64,000 nucleotides of DNA from positions 86,470,408 to 86,534,407 of the forward strand of contig OX377202.1 of NCBI GenBank assembly GCA_947396885.1, read 5' to 3'. Of the stretch, positions 1 to 10,865 are shown piece by piece. Origin of the DNA: Heligmosomoides polygyrus polygyrus. Lineage: Eukaryota > Nematoda > Chromadorea > Rhabditida > Heligmosomidae. The notes below the pieces were generated by a model, which was not told the origin of the DNA, made no database searches, and saw only the letters and a list, made by a program, of their open reading frames with translations. The position numbers were made by a program, and so were the translations under genes. Every line of letters begins with the position of its first letter. Within the stretch, counting starts at the first letter, position 1.

Positions 1-88
1 TGTTGGCCTGAGCGGGAAATCCGAACCAGAAAACTGGTCTCGTGTGCACGCGACAGCCGACACCTCCTCCGACCGCGCTACACGCTCC
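1..88 (-). repeat. tRNA-derived SINE, truncated copy
   Basis: This stretch is the reverse complement of the head of the SINE family seen in full at 47713-48009. The inverted B-box-like piece and the family's cacgcgacagccg segment are recognisable. The copy is cut by the window edge. It continues upstream of base 1 as far as can be judged. Confidence 0.75.
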
Positions 89-217
89 CAATGGAAATTT
101 GATGAAAATTATTCGTTAATAATTGCTGGCGACAAGAATTTAACCCTTACCCTGCTCAGAAGCGCTTAGAGGAGGTAGAACTGCCTAGATTTGCATTTAT
201 TTCATGTTTCCGTTTTT

Positions 218-485
218 GCGACTGTCGCGTGCACCCGATACCAGGTTCCTGGTTCGGATTTTCCGCCCAGGCCAACCAAGCCTTCCATCCCTCCGGGGTC
301 GGTGAATTGGTACCAGACTTGTCTGGGAAGGATAAAGCACTGACTTGTTCATCGGCTCGCCACCGCAAGTCATTGTATGGCCAGATACGCATTCATGTCG
401 CCTCCACGACATCCCGTAGAAGTAGAATGCGCTGGCGCATCCCAGAAGGGATTGAGTAACGCCGTCCTTTATCCTTTATCCTTTT
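218..485 (+). repeat. tRNA-derived SINE copy (5' truncated)
   Basis: The family body is clear: a B-box-like ggttcggatt, then the conserved central block with two gtaccagacttg-type motifs, and a TTTATCC-rich 3' tail near 465-485. The A-box part is missing, so the copy looks 5' truncated as expected for target-primed retroposition. The open frames across it are shared by the repeat and are not genes. Confidence 0.8.
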
Positions 486-1119
486 TAAGCATTTAAGCAA
501 GCAGCATTTTAAGTAGCTTCTTTCTATTAAAGACCATCGCGTGATTCCACTGTGCTACTGCGAAATAACACTCATTCCTGTTTCCACCACAGGGCGTCAT
601 TAAGAGACCCCCAGCACCCGATGAGGTCGCCAGAGGCCTGGCTGAGGTTGGTTCACATGTGACCTCGTTCTTGCTACCACTTACCCTTCTGCTGAGGGTC
701 TTCCCATATTGATTTTTTAGAACTATCACTTGCATACCATTGGCTTTAAACACGCGTTCTTCAAGGCCTGAATTTGCTTCGCTCGTTACTGACCACATTT
801 CTCTCATACTAGCGCTGCATCTGAAGTTCGAAGTGATTTTATTGATGAAATAGGAGCTATTAGGTTGGGCGGAAAGCTGTGGCGGTTCTGACAGGTGCAC
901 TTCTAACGATCATAACTTCCTCCATACTCACTATATTCAGTAGAAGTAAGCATCGTTCGAATCAGCACTCTGTTTTCCAATGCGATCGTTGTTGATTAAG
1001 CAGAAAAACTGAGTGGTTGAGATGCGACAAATTCAAGAAAGGCTGTTTTGTGTGATTCTGGCTGGCGAAGGCTTTTCCCTGCGACGCGAGGAAGTTTTGA
1101 AGGTGCTTAAAAAGGTGGT
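486..1119. other. No recognised gene; possible mariner-like end
   Basis: A 135-codon open frame on the - strand (900-493) has no family I recognise. Near 861 the sequence ttaggttgggcgg resembles a mariner terminal repeat, but I find no partner end or transposase. I see nothing else supportable. Confidence 0.3.
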
Positions 1120-1378
1120 AATCGGTTGGTGCAAGGTCTGTTGGGTATGGCGGGATTCTGGTTTGGATTTTCCGTCCAAACCAATCAAAGCTTCCTTCCC
1201 TTCGAAGTCGGTGAATTGGTACCAGACTTGTCTGAGAAGGGCAACACGGCGAATTGTTCGCTTCCGCAAGTCATTATATGGCTAAATACGCATTCAAATC
1301 GCTCCACGACATCCCATAGAAGTAGAATTCGTGGCGCGTCCCATGGGGGATTGAGTAACACCGTGCTTTATCCTTTTA
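1120..1378 (+). repeat. tRNA-derived SINE copy
   Basis: It matches the family body from the B-box-like tggtttggat through the aattggtaccagacttg block to the ttatccttttatt tail. It is more diverged at its 5' end than the copies at 3197 and 47713. A mariner-like ttaggttgtcccataagtc begins directly after the tail at about 1378. Confidence 0.75.
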
Positions 1379-2630
1379 TTAGGTTGTCCCATAAGTCCAC
1401 ACCGCTTTTTCAACGATTCATTGTGGATTTCGCCGGCGGTCTCTTGCATAGCTACAGCTTTCGAAAGAGAATGAATTGCTCTATCTATGGCATTTCTTTT
1501 TCATCCTGAATTTCGTCATTTTTTAGGTCGTTAAAGTGAAAAGTGGCCATCTACGCACTTGTTCTCTCCACTTAGGTTTGGAACTTTTTGCACAGTTCAG
1601 CATTTGGAAGACAATGTTCTGTGCTACAAGAATACGTGTTGGTCCCATTTCCTCACTTGTCCTTTATTGATTTTCAGGCCATCAAATTGGGACGTCCGAA
1701 TTTTTACCGACATCTCAGTTCTGTGGTTGGATTTTTTGCTTGGTGGTTATATGTCGTTTGAAAGAAGATGGCGTCACAGTTAAAGCATGAGCAGAATTCC
1801 AACTGATCTAATAGGAAGGTTAATGTGAAGTGGAGTGGAAGCATAGAGCCTTAATCCCTGTCCACCTTTCTCCCGGACTTTCAATTCACCATACATTGGG
1901 TCCAAATGAAGCATTTTCGGATATCCTATCCGAATCATCCAAAAATCCGAAGCTCACCAAATTGTCCGTATCTGAACCATTCAAAAATCCCGGATCCACG
2001 ATATTTTATTTACTCGAATCACCCAAATATCCGAATATTTTCGATCGGATTGAATGTAACACATGAATACTTTTCGGATATTCGCTTCCCATGTCTCGAT
2101 CTGAACCATCACAAAATCCGAGGCCCCGAATCATCCAATCATCCAAAAATTCGTACGGATCTAATGCATTGAATGCACAGAAAGATCGTGTTTTTTGAAC
2201 AAGCCAAGTAGTGCTTCTCCTTCAAACTCGTTCGGGTGCATTAGAACACAGGTTTCCAGTTGCACCCATTTGACGAGACTTCGTCAGGCTTTATGAGGCA
2301 TGCATGGGCTTTTTTGTGTTGCTTAGTGAACATTCCTTCCTTATGTGAATTCCCGTGACCGTAATCGATCGTCTCCTAAGAAAGGCCCATTCAAAGAATC
2401 TTGTCGTACAAGCTTCATGCTCCCATGTTATTCAAAAGTTTCCTCATTTCAATGTTAAACCATCAATAGGCTCTCAAAGGCTCTAAATTCCTTTCTAAAC
2501 CTTGTACTAAACACATGGAATAGTTACGGACGAAAATGGAAACGACTGGTGATTTTCTGATAATATTGCCACTACCACTTGCCGTTGCAGCTAGTCCATT
2601 TCCTTTCCTCAGCAATAGTTCCATTAATGC
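1379..2630. other. Gene-free stretch with a degenerate AATCATCCAAAAATCCGA-type repeat
   Basis: No gene is recognised. Between about 1905 and 2165 the words aatcatccaaaaatccga, aaccattcaaaaatccc and aatcacccaaatatccga recur in loose tandem, suggesting an old decayed tandem repeat. The rest is unannotated intergenic sequence. Confidence 0.4.
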
Positions 2631-3060
2631 CTATTGTGTGACAGAGAACGCTCCTTGCTTGAGGAACAGAAATTGAAATTCTTCCTTTCGTTTGATTACA
2701 TAGAACCGAGGTAGGTTATTGTGGAGCACTTTACCGCTAAAAGGATAGTGAAGTCGAATATACATAGAGACACGGAGCCGGACGTTCATCGTCTCCTTCA
2801 CGACTTCTTCGACGCTCTTGAAAGCTCCCCAAGCTGCTCGCTTTCTCATGCCCACCTCTGGCGCTACGTCGTTGGCCATGTTGACTTCGTGACCCAGATA
2901 TGTACACTTCCTCTTTGTAAGACTCAACTGCAGTCAGACGTTCCTACAAACACGATCGAAGTCGGCCTTCGCTCCGCCTGGCTGAAGCTCGGACCAGGGC
3001 CCGATGGTCGCTGCAATTTCGTCATCGTTGATGGCATTCGACTGTTCGATAACAAATGCT
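2631..3060 (-). pseudogene. RTE-type LINE reverse transcriptase fragment
   Basis: The - strand frame reads YLGHEVNMANDVAPEVG then RKRAAWGAFKSVEEV, the conserved block after the catalytic domain of RTE-clade reverse transcriptases. The same block recurs at 43200-43340 and 62600-62720 in this window. No endonuclease or catalytic FADD motif is retained. It is a dead 5'- and 3'-truncated copy. Confidence 0.75.
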
Positions 3061-3196
3061 GATATTCATACGAGAATTCTGTATACATTCATGAATCATT
3101 AGACAGCTGTTACGCGTGAGAACGAAGGAATTCCCGATTTTTTTTACGTGGAGCACGGCATGGATAGAGAGAGAACAGCATACTCATTATCTGGGT

Positions 3197-3478
3197 ATGT
3201 ATAGCGCAGTCGGAGGAGGTGCCGGCTGTACGGTGCACCTAATACGAGGTTCCTGGATCGAATTTCTCGCTCAGACCAACAAAAGCTTCCATCCCTTCTG
3301 GGGTCGGTGAACTGGTACCGGACTTGCCCGAAAAAGATAAAGCACTGACTTGCTCACCTGCAGGCCCCCGCAAGTCATTATGGCGGGATACGCATTCATA
3401 TGGCCTTCATGACGCCCTGTAGAGGTAGGATGCGTGACGCATCACAGGAGGGATTGAGTAATCTTTATCCTTGATCCT
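3197..3478 (+). repeat. tRNA-derived SINE copy with A box
   Basis: This copy keeps the head: tatagcgcagtcgg fits the pol III A box, followed about 45 bases later by a B-box-like ggatcgaattt. The body and the ctttatccttgatcc tail match the family. It is one of the few copies here that looks near full length. Confidence 0.8.
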
Positions 3479-3668
3479 AACGGGATCTTGGGGCAGAGCT
3501 CCTCTTGGTTTGTTCTCCTTTTTGATCTACAATTATTTCGGAGCGTGTTTTATTGTATGGCCTCTCTCATTCCCCTATTTTTGCTTTTATGTAGCGTTAG
3601 CCAGTCTTATCCTAGATTTCGTTTTATACAGTTTCTGTCTGTATTCTACTTCACATAGGTTTTATCCG

Positions 3669-3767
3669 CATAATAATAATAATAATAATAATAATATCAA
3701 TAATGATAATAATAGTAATACTAGTAATAATAATAATAATAATCACAATAATAATAACAATAATGAC

Positions 3768-3842
<75 letters not shown>
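3669..3842 (+). repeat. (AAT)n microsatellite
   Basis: About 170 bases of ataataat trinucleotide repeat with a few interruptions (tca, gat, gta). It translates to poly-Asn or poly-Ile in the different frames, which are artefacts. It abuts the left end of the mariner element at 3843. Confidence 0.97.
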
Positions 3843-3843
<1 letters not shown>

Positions 3844-4281
3844 GACGGCTGCATATGAAATGACCGGTCTCAATTTCTAATCGATTTTTCGTTGCTACGG
3901 ATGTTCTCGTTTTAGGCATCGTACGAAAGAAGGAACGCCCAATTCGCCACTGGTTCGAAGGGTTTCGGTCTGGAGATTCTCGAAGACGAAGGCCGAGGTA
4001 GGCCACTATCACTCCTTAACGACGACCAACTCGAAGCCATGGTGGAAGCGGATCCGCGCGTCAAACTGTGAGACTAGGGGAGAGGGGGGGGGGTAGCAAA
4101 GTGTTTCGGCGTTGACGGCAGCACTATCAGTCGCCACTTGAATGCGACCGGAAAAGTGGAGAAATTGGATGAATGGATCCCGCACGAACTGACCGCCAGG
4201 CAGATGCTGAAGGGCCACGACATCTGTGCTTCGTTGAGGCTGCGCAATTTATGGGAACCCTTTTTTGGAAAGGATCGTGAC
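3843..4281 (+). pseudogene. Mariner transposase, 5' half (split by hAT element)
   Basis: The left end gctgcatatgaaatg matches the end of two other copies (38932 and, inverted, 39488). Translation shows the mariner N-terminal helix-turn-helix remnant PIRHWFEGFRSGDS. It continues with DGSTISRHLNATGKVEKLDEWIP-type sequence and HELTARQ. The frame is broken by an insertion with a G run at 4081-4092. It stops inside the codons for the IVTCDE motif, where a 2.57-kb hAT-type element is inserted; the 3' half resumes at 6852. Confidence 0.85.
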
Positions 4282-6851
4282 CAGGGGTGGGCGGAATTTC
4301 TGTTTTCTGATTTCTGTTTTCTGATTTTCTGGCCATTTTGGGCAAATTTTTTCTGTTTTCTGTTTTCTGGGAAAATGGCCTAAATTGGCCAGAAAACAGA
4401 AAATAGAGCTGCGAAAAAAATTATATAATACAAATCCAATAAAGAGAATCCAAAAAGTATCATAGAATCATGAGTTTCATCTCAAAATAATGTTTCTAGA
4501 GTATTTTAAATTGCAAGCATGTAAGTTTCTGGATCTGCCCTTGTAGAAATTGCACTATGCACTCAAAACTATACCACTTTGTTTGTTTGATTGTATAAGT
4601 GCTGCTGACATGGAGTCCCTTCACAGGACATTTCTCCACTTTCATAATTTTGCTTTGTAGTCTCTTAAATTTCTGCAGTAGTTTAGACTATCTACGATTA
4701 CTTAGAACTTTATGCAAAGGTTAGAAATCTAGTGTTCTGAGGGGCATTTCACTATAATATATGTTAACTAACTATGTGCCGTAGAGTAATTGTGGATAGG
4801 ATTATTCTCCACCTAAGGTTATTGAAAATTGTTGACTGGTCTTTCCCAATGATCGTAAAGCAAAGCCTTTGACGGAGCTGCTTTTCTAACTCTTGTTCAG
4901 CTTTTGGTTATCCAACATTAGTGAGAGGCTGAAAAGTTTTAGCTACCTTTGACTTCACTGGTGCAGTGATAGAATAGTGATACATAAAAATTTTAATTTA
5001 TCACATCTATCATCTGTCGTCCCGGTGATCATCGAGTTATTCGAACGGGCACCAGCAACGTCTCTATTTGTCCTTGTCGCTTGACAAAGTGCTCCAATGG
5101 ATCCTCCTCGCCGGACGGACACGAAGAGCGTCATATCGTTCGTTCAGGGCTTCCACGAAGAAGTCCGACCAGTGCGTTGGTGGGCATCCTGGTATTCTCT
5201 TGATATCTCGCGGAATCCAGTCAGCGACGGCTCTCGTCCAGCGGGTGTCTGCGAATCGCATTACGTGGCCGACCCACCGATCTTCGAACGTCGGCGAAGT
5301 CGTGTTACTCCAAGCATCGCGCTCTCCATTCCACGCTGTGCGTCGCTGATCACGTGTTCATCCCGCTTCCGCATAGCGCAGGTCTGAGGCGTATGTTAGG
5401 GCAGAAAGAGCAGCTGAATCGAATAAGCTAGCATGGAGTCGGACGTTCTTCGTCTTCTTCACCATTTCACGCTCTTTAAAAGCTCCCCAAACCCCTCGCT
5501 TCCAGCTCCGGTGCTAGGCCGTTGCTCATGTTGACTTCGCGAACCAGATACACCTAGCTGGAGCACTCGGAGATGTTCGTTCCGTTGAGCGAGAATGGGG
5601 CATCATAAACTCGTCCGTTTCTCATGAACGTCGTCTTCACAAGATTCCGCTGCAGTACAGAGTTCTCACATACACGATCGAAGTGGGCTAGCGTTCGCTC
5701 GGCCTGGCCATGCTCGGTGTTATGAGCACGATGTCATCAGCAAACCTAAGATGGTCAGTTGCCGGCCGTTGACCTTAACTCCATGTCTTCCCATTCTAGT
5801 TCGCGCATGGCGTTTTCGAGTGTGGTGCTGAAGAGCTTTGAGAATACGGTCTCTCCCTGATCAACCCCTCTCTTCACGTCGATGATGACGTCGTTGTAGA
5901 GTGGAGAGATCTTGGTCGTGAATCCACTGTACAGCTCTCAAAGGACTCAGATGTACTGAGTAGGAACGCCCTGAGTGAGCAGGGCTTCAAGAACCGCTTC
6001 AGTTTCGACAGAGTCGAATGCCTTCTTCAGGTCGATGAACGTAAGGCACAGCTGCACGATGAGCTTCGTAATGGTGTGTATGTGGACGATCGTGCTGAAT
6101 CCTCTCCGAAATCCTGCTTGTTCGCACGACCGTCCTTCGTCCAGCGATCTGCTAACCCTATTCATGAGGAATCGAGTGAAGAGCTTGTAGACTACGGACA
6201 GCAGTCAGATCGGGCGATTGTTGCAGATGTCGGGCATGTCTCCCTCCCCAGCAAATCGAGATGTAATATGATATGTATGTATGAATAATAATAATATGAT
6301 GGAAAGGGTATATGTTTGATCCTTATTAGATAATGTCTACGTATTTAAAGAAACACTTTCACCCAAAAGTTTTTGCGCTGACAGCCTCTTCAGTCGCACT
6401 CTCGTGTTGTTCTGTGAAATATCAAGCCAGTACCCGAAACATCTTTGGCCCGTGTTTGGTGCTCTATAAGGCCAGTCTCTTACGAGTGGGACCCCTAATC
6501 TAGCGAATCGTCTGTTTTGAGATTACACTTACATTTGGACTGTGAGCCTTAAACCGCTATATTTTAATATGAATGCAATAGGAAAAATTCATCATTTATA
6601 AGCCACTCCTATAAACGCTTGCAAGTTAAAACGCTGGTCCACGACCAATTTCTAGTCGTGCAAAAAGCACTTGCTACTGGACAAATAAATCTTCGGATTG
6701 AATAATTAGGTAGTATGATAATTGCGAAAATTTCTGTTTTCTGTTTTCTGGCGTTTTTGGCCTTTCTGTTTTCTGATTTCTGTTTTCTGACGAAAGCGAT
6801 TTTCTGTTTTCTGTTTTCTGGGAAATTTTTCAAAATTTCCGCCCATCCCTG
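4282..6851. mobile_element. hAT-type DNA transposon, non-autonomous, 2570 bp
   Basis: The ends are inverted: caggggtgggcggaa on the left and ttccgcccatccctg on the right. They are flanked by an identical 8-bp duplication, ATCGTGAC, at 4274-4281 and 6852-6859. An 8-bp duplication with CAGRGGTGGG-type ends is the known signature of hAT elements. Subterminal TCTGTTTTCTG repeats line both ends. No hAT transposase is visible; the interior holds an RTE fragment (5064-6240) and AT-rich filler. Confidence 0.88.
5064..6240 (-). pseudogene. RTE-type LINE fragment inside the hAT element
   Basis: Read on the - strand from 6240, the sequence gives LDEGRSCEQAGFRRGFST and LTFIDLKKAFDSVETEAV, reverse transcriptase blocks typical of the RTE clade. 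It ends at 5064 in the C-terminal block MRFADTRWTRAVADWIPRDI. Frameshifts and deletions separate these pieces, and the FADD block near 5740 is degraded. It is a dead copy carried inside the hAT-type element. Confidence 0.85.
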
Positions 6852-7450
6852 ATCGTGACATGCGACGAAAAACGGATCCTTCATGACAATCATCGTCGCT
6901 CTGTACAATGACTGGACAAGACTGAGAGTCTCTAGGAGGTGCCGAAATCAAGTCTCCATCCAAAGAAAACCATGGTGGATAATGGCTGGTATAGTTCATT
7001 ACAAGTTCTTGAAGACTGGAGAGACTATCACAGCTGAGAAGTACTGTGCCTGCACCAGATGTTGGTTGAAAACAGCCGGCTTTGGTCAATCGAAGAGACC
7101 CATTCCTATTGCATGACAATGCGCGTCCGCACGTTTCAAAATTGCTGTCCAGAAGCTGGATGAATCGGGATACGGAACACTGCTCCATCCAGCATATCCT
7201 ACAAATCCGTCAATATCATTTTTCCAGGCATTTAGATCGTCATGTGAAAGGTAAAAAATTCAGCAACCAAGATGACGCCGATGATGACACCTTATGCCTT
7301 ATTAATTCTCGTAGTTCTGATCTTACATGGGTGGAATATCTAAGCTACAATCGCGTTGGGAAAACGGATTAGTTGTAGCGATGCTTATTTCGATTAATAA
7401 AATTGTCGAAGTTTTCAGTCAAAATCGGCCATTTTATACGCAACGATGAC
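6852..7450 (+). pseudogene. Mariner transposase, 3' half
   Basis: The reading frame resumes in the duplicated ATCGTGAC as I-V-T-C-D-E, so the first catalytic Asp of the DDD triad lies at about 6860. HDN follows. Further on, LLHDNARPHVSK supplies the second Asp, in a different frame, so frameshifts are present. The third-Asp block is lost. The right end at 7425-7450 (aaaatcggccattt) matches the family terminus inverted. Confidence 0.85.
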
Positions 7451-7866
7451 AAGGCAGGTGTTATAACGGTCACCTCAGCCGCTCCATTTTCCGTCAGGTC
7501 GCCACACTTTCTGCGATCAGTGGTCATTCTTTTCTCCGAATGACCTTTGTAGAACACTGAGAGAGAGGATGGAATCACTTTCCGACGGAAATCGATGACT
7601 GGTCCGTTGACGAGGACGGACGACTCATCAATGCGAAATACCGTTATTCGATTAGGAGCCGGCTCCATAAGACATGCCCTAATGTCTCCATAAAACTGCC
7701 TGACACTAGCCCGCCGGACGTGCCCTCTGCTTTCAGTCACTCTGCCAGGAATCTGTAGCGCTAGGTTCATTTTGAAGCGTGAAGTAATAATAGCTCCTTC
7801 TAGACGTTTACTTCTGTGACACAATGTTGCTTGGTAGAACCTCTTACTGTTCCGTACCGTCTCCAT
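7451..7866 (-). CDS. Hypothetical open frame truncated by the mariner end
   Basis: A - strand frame of 165 codons begins with ATG at 7866. About 139 codons lie outside the mariner before it runs into the element's end (7450-7369). The composition is protein-like (for example ITVFRIDESSVLVNGPVIDF), but I do not recognise a family. It could be a piece of a host gene or of another mobile element. No splice context is convincing. Confidence 0.3.
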
Positions 7867-8387
7867 ATGTCAAAAAAGTATTAGTCTAACAGTGCCCTGA
7901 TTAGGTAGTCTTTAAATTTTTATTTGGGCTGTTTTGGTTTAGAAGTCAGCATGAAGTGCGGGTTCTTGTTCTTGTTCTTGGACATTCTTGTTAATGATCT
8001 CTGGATTAACTCCAGTCCGAAAAGAACTCAGCTTTCCGCTTCTTATCTGGAAGAGAATAAAACATAGGTTTCGAACTCACCGCCAGACCACTGTTCGGCA
8101 ACTGACATACTGGAAGAGAATTGGGCATAAATTGGGCCTTGCTCCTTTCCTTTTAGTATAAACCACGCATTCAGCATCTAAGGAGTATAATGGAAGGCTA
8201 TCGAGGAGTATTTGACTGCCATATTGTAATCAACAGCGCCTGAAGTCAACACATGGCAAGAAGAGTTTCTTCTCAAATGTTTCAGGATGAGCGAAAACTC
8301 GTGTCGAACAAAATGACAGTAATTAGTAAAAACGACAGTATCCAGAGAACATTGAAGGGTACTTGTCGTTAATGTTGGCTGCGGGAG

Positions 8388-8558
8388 TGTGTAGAGCAAT
8401 CGGGGGAGGTGATGGCTGTCGTGCATCCGATACCAGGTTTCTGGTTCGGGTTTCCCGCCCAGGCCAACTAAGCCTTCCATCCCTTCGGGGTCGTTGAATC
8501 TTGTCTGGGAAGGATAAAACACTGACTTGTCAATCGGCTCCTCGCCGCAAGTCATAAC
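8388..8558 (+). repeat. tRNA-derived SINE, 3' truncated
   Basis: The head gtgtagagcaatcggggg fits a decayed A box, followed by ctggttcgggtttcc as the B box. The family body is present up to cgccgcaagtcat, where the copy stops. The TTTATCC tail is missing, next to the mariner left end at about 8570. Confidence 0.75.
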
Positions 8559-8569
8559 GATAGCACATA

Positions 8570-9645
8570 TTAGACTGTCGCAGAATTAATCGCCGAAACG
8601 GACTGCTTATTTCAAACTGCTATAACTCAGCTTGGATGAGGAAAAACTTGAAGCCATAAAGCAGTCAAAAAGCCTGAATGGGTCAGCTTTAACCGAGTGA
8701 TTTGTGAGGTAGGCGGCCTTGCGATTTCCTGCAAAAGGAGCGGCCCCCCTCTGCTTAGAACTTCCGGCCACAATTTTCCCAACTTCTCATACATTTGGTC
8801 CAAATCACAGCAGTGATATTCTGCCATGACTGTCTGACGGGGTTGCAAAAAGCTGTAATGGATTACACCTTTACAACACCACCACAAAGTAAGCATAGCT
8901 TTTTAGGGTGAAGGACAGGTTTAGGAAAGGATGTTGGAGGAGCATCCTTATCTACCCAGACAAATCCTCGGTTATAGTAAAGGATCAATTTTTCATCTAC
9001 AGCTATAATACGGCTTACAAAAGGCTTGGTTTAAAAGCGAACCAGCAGGTTGGAGCAAGTATCGAAACGTTCCAGACGCTGCTCTTCGGCCAGCTCATGA
9101 GGCACTCACCTCGACACCTTCTTCACCGTGCCGATTCTCGCCGAATACCTTGCTACCGCACTATGATGTGCGCCAAGTTCCTCTACTAACGTACGTGTAT
9201 TCGTCTCCGGATTTGCTTCGACGGCTCTCCTCAAAACTTCATCGTCAAGCGGCGATCTGTGCACGCGACCCGGTTTTTTTTTGAAATCAAAATCGCGAGA
9301 TGCGGATTTTTCGAAGCAGAGCCACACCATTCGTTCGCAGGGACAGCCCATTCCACAAACGTTAGTAAGATTACGGGATGGCTCTATCGCAGAATGTCCC
9401 AATTTAAATTCGTGAAGCAAGATGACTCGATAGTCGCGTCGGCTCATGATTCTACGGAGCTCTGGAAGGTCGCATAGAAAAATTAGATCGACATAAACAT
9501 ATGTTTTTTGAAAGAGCAGGAAAAAGCCTACCCAAAGGTATGCGTGGCTTTCCCTGAGACGCAACGATTTAGGGTAAAAAAATATTTATTTATACATTTA
9601 TTTATTTATACCACGAAACGTAGGTTAATTTTGCGACAGCCTAAT
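8570..9645 (-). mobile_element. Mariner element with decayed transposase
   Basis: Inverted ends ttagactgtcgcagaattaa (left) and ttaattttgcgacagcctaa (right) bound about 1.07 kb. On the - strand the N-terminal part (9564-9106) reads LDDEVLRRAVEANPETNTRT. The C-terminal part (8896-8627) reads GVIHYSFLQPRQTVMAEY and GPLLLQEIARPPTS, where the usual catalytic LLQDNARPH has lost its Asp. The two halves are in different frames, so the enzyme is inactive. Confidence 0.82.
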
Positions 9646-10234
9646 GGTACATATGAGCCAAATAATAATATAATTAATAAAATAATATCAAATAATAAAG
9701 GATAGAATAAAATACAACTCTTAAGTTGCTTTATGATATCCCGTGGAAGTGAAGTGCATAGCGCATTCCAAAACGAATTGATTACCGGCGTTCTTTATCG
9801 TACGGAAGTATTAAAAGGCACTAGTCGTCAATGTGACCTACAATGGGAGGCGGGTAGGCGCCAGCCAATAAGGGAACCGATCGTATGCGATCTGTCTCTG
9901 ATTCTGAAAAAATATCTGAAGTAAACACCCATTCGATGTGAACTGATTCTTCCGATGTGTTTCCGATTCCCCATGTGGGCCACGATAATGACTACATGCT
10001 ATTCTGCTACTTAAGATGGGACCTTGTCCGATCCCTTGTGACGCTTGTTTTTTAAGGGCTAAACGCTTCATAAAGGTAAAAAAGTACCAAATATTACACG
10101 AATCGATCTACGAAAGCTACGAAAGATCGAAGAGGGATGAACGCGCCGATCGATAGCCTCGTGGTATGCGTCCCATATGAATCTTCTTAGGGAGTTAGTA
10201 GAGGTCAGTTCACGGTCCTATTCATCGATCCGAG
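9646..10234. other. AT-rich gene-free stretch
   Basis: Contains an ataataatataattaataa-like low-complexity patch at 9660-9700. I recognise no gene, RNA or mobile element here. Confidence 0.4.
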
Positions 10235-10284
10235 GTGGCCGGTAGATGGAAAAGTCAACACTGTTCTATCCTTTTCTTTCCTGG

Positions 10285-10360
10285 TTTGGCTGCTCTGCGC
10301 TGGACTCGAACCCCGCCAAGACCGGCGCATCCTCCCACTACGCTGCACGTGCTCCACCGA
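10285..10360 (-). repeat. tRNA-like sequence, probably SINE-derived
   Basis: On the - strand the sequence gcagcgtagtgggaggatgcg is followed by ggcggggttcgagtccagcg, giving an A-box-like and an excellent B-box-like pair at tRNA spacing. The acceptor ends do not pair, so it is not a functional tRNA gene. It lies upstream of the GC-rich island holding the candidate sphingosine kinase first exon. Confidence 0.45.
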
Positions 10361-10389
10361 CATCATCTAGAAGCCCTTAGAAACCTTTC

Positions 10390-10750
10390 TAATTGTGCGT
10401 GTACGGCGTACCTTAAATTGGATGGGTCAGCGAGACCACGAACGAGTCCGACTACTCTTCATATTGCAATTTCCAGACAAAAGACCTCTAGCCCGTGCGA
10501 GTCAAGTTGGCCGAGCCGCACAGGCGCCCCGCGACCGACCGGCTCGCCGTCACCGTCAGAACGAGTTCAGTGTGTCGAGCTGTTGTTGCTTATCAGCGCC
10601 ATTATCACTGGACCCCACACGCTTACAGAACCGGAGACCGTCGTCGTGCGTGCAGAGGCCTCGAGCGTTGCAGAGCGAGAAGAGCGAGCTGGTCGAGGAG
10701 ACCGAGACGGAACGGCGAGCGGAGAGATGAGCGAGCGGGGCGGATCGGCC
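10390..10750 (+). promoter_or_regulatory. GC-rich island, candidate 5' region of sphingosine kinase
   Basis: The stretch from about 10390 to 10880 is rich in GC and CpG (many cgagc, gagcg and cgaccg words), unlike the AT-rich flanks. It precedes the candidate first coding exon. No TATA box or initiator can be named. A promoter or 5' UTR is an inference from composition and position only. Confidence 0.35.
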
Positions 10751-10865
10751 ATGCAGTGGTTGTACCACAGTGCGTACGCAGTCGAGATGGGCGCGTTGTG
10801 CTGCCGACGATCCTATCAAGTTCATGACGAGTCGGCCACCACCACGGTGGTTCGTCGAAGCAGAG
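10751..10865 (+). CDS. sphk-1: Candidate first coding exon of sphingosine kinase
   Basis: An ATG at 10751 opens 38 codons (MQWLYHSAYAVEMG...VVRRSR) and ends at a good donor, cagag|gtgggt, leaving one base. That phase fits the exon at 17794 exactly and creates an Asp codon. Joined to the nine conserved exons it gives 427 codons plus stop, within the usual range for the family. The peptide itself shows no recognised motif. A different upstream exon in the 6.9-kb intron is possible. Confidence 0.4.

Noticed and set aside
3471..4012. Asn-, Ile- or Leu-rich proteins across 3660-3842
   Set aside because: They are six-frame readings of the (AAT)n microsatellite, not genes.
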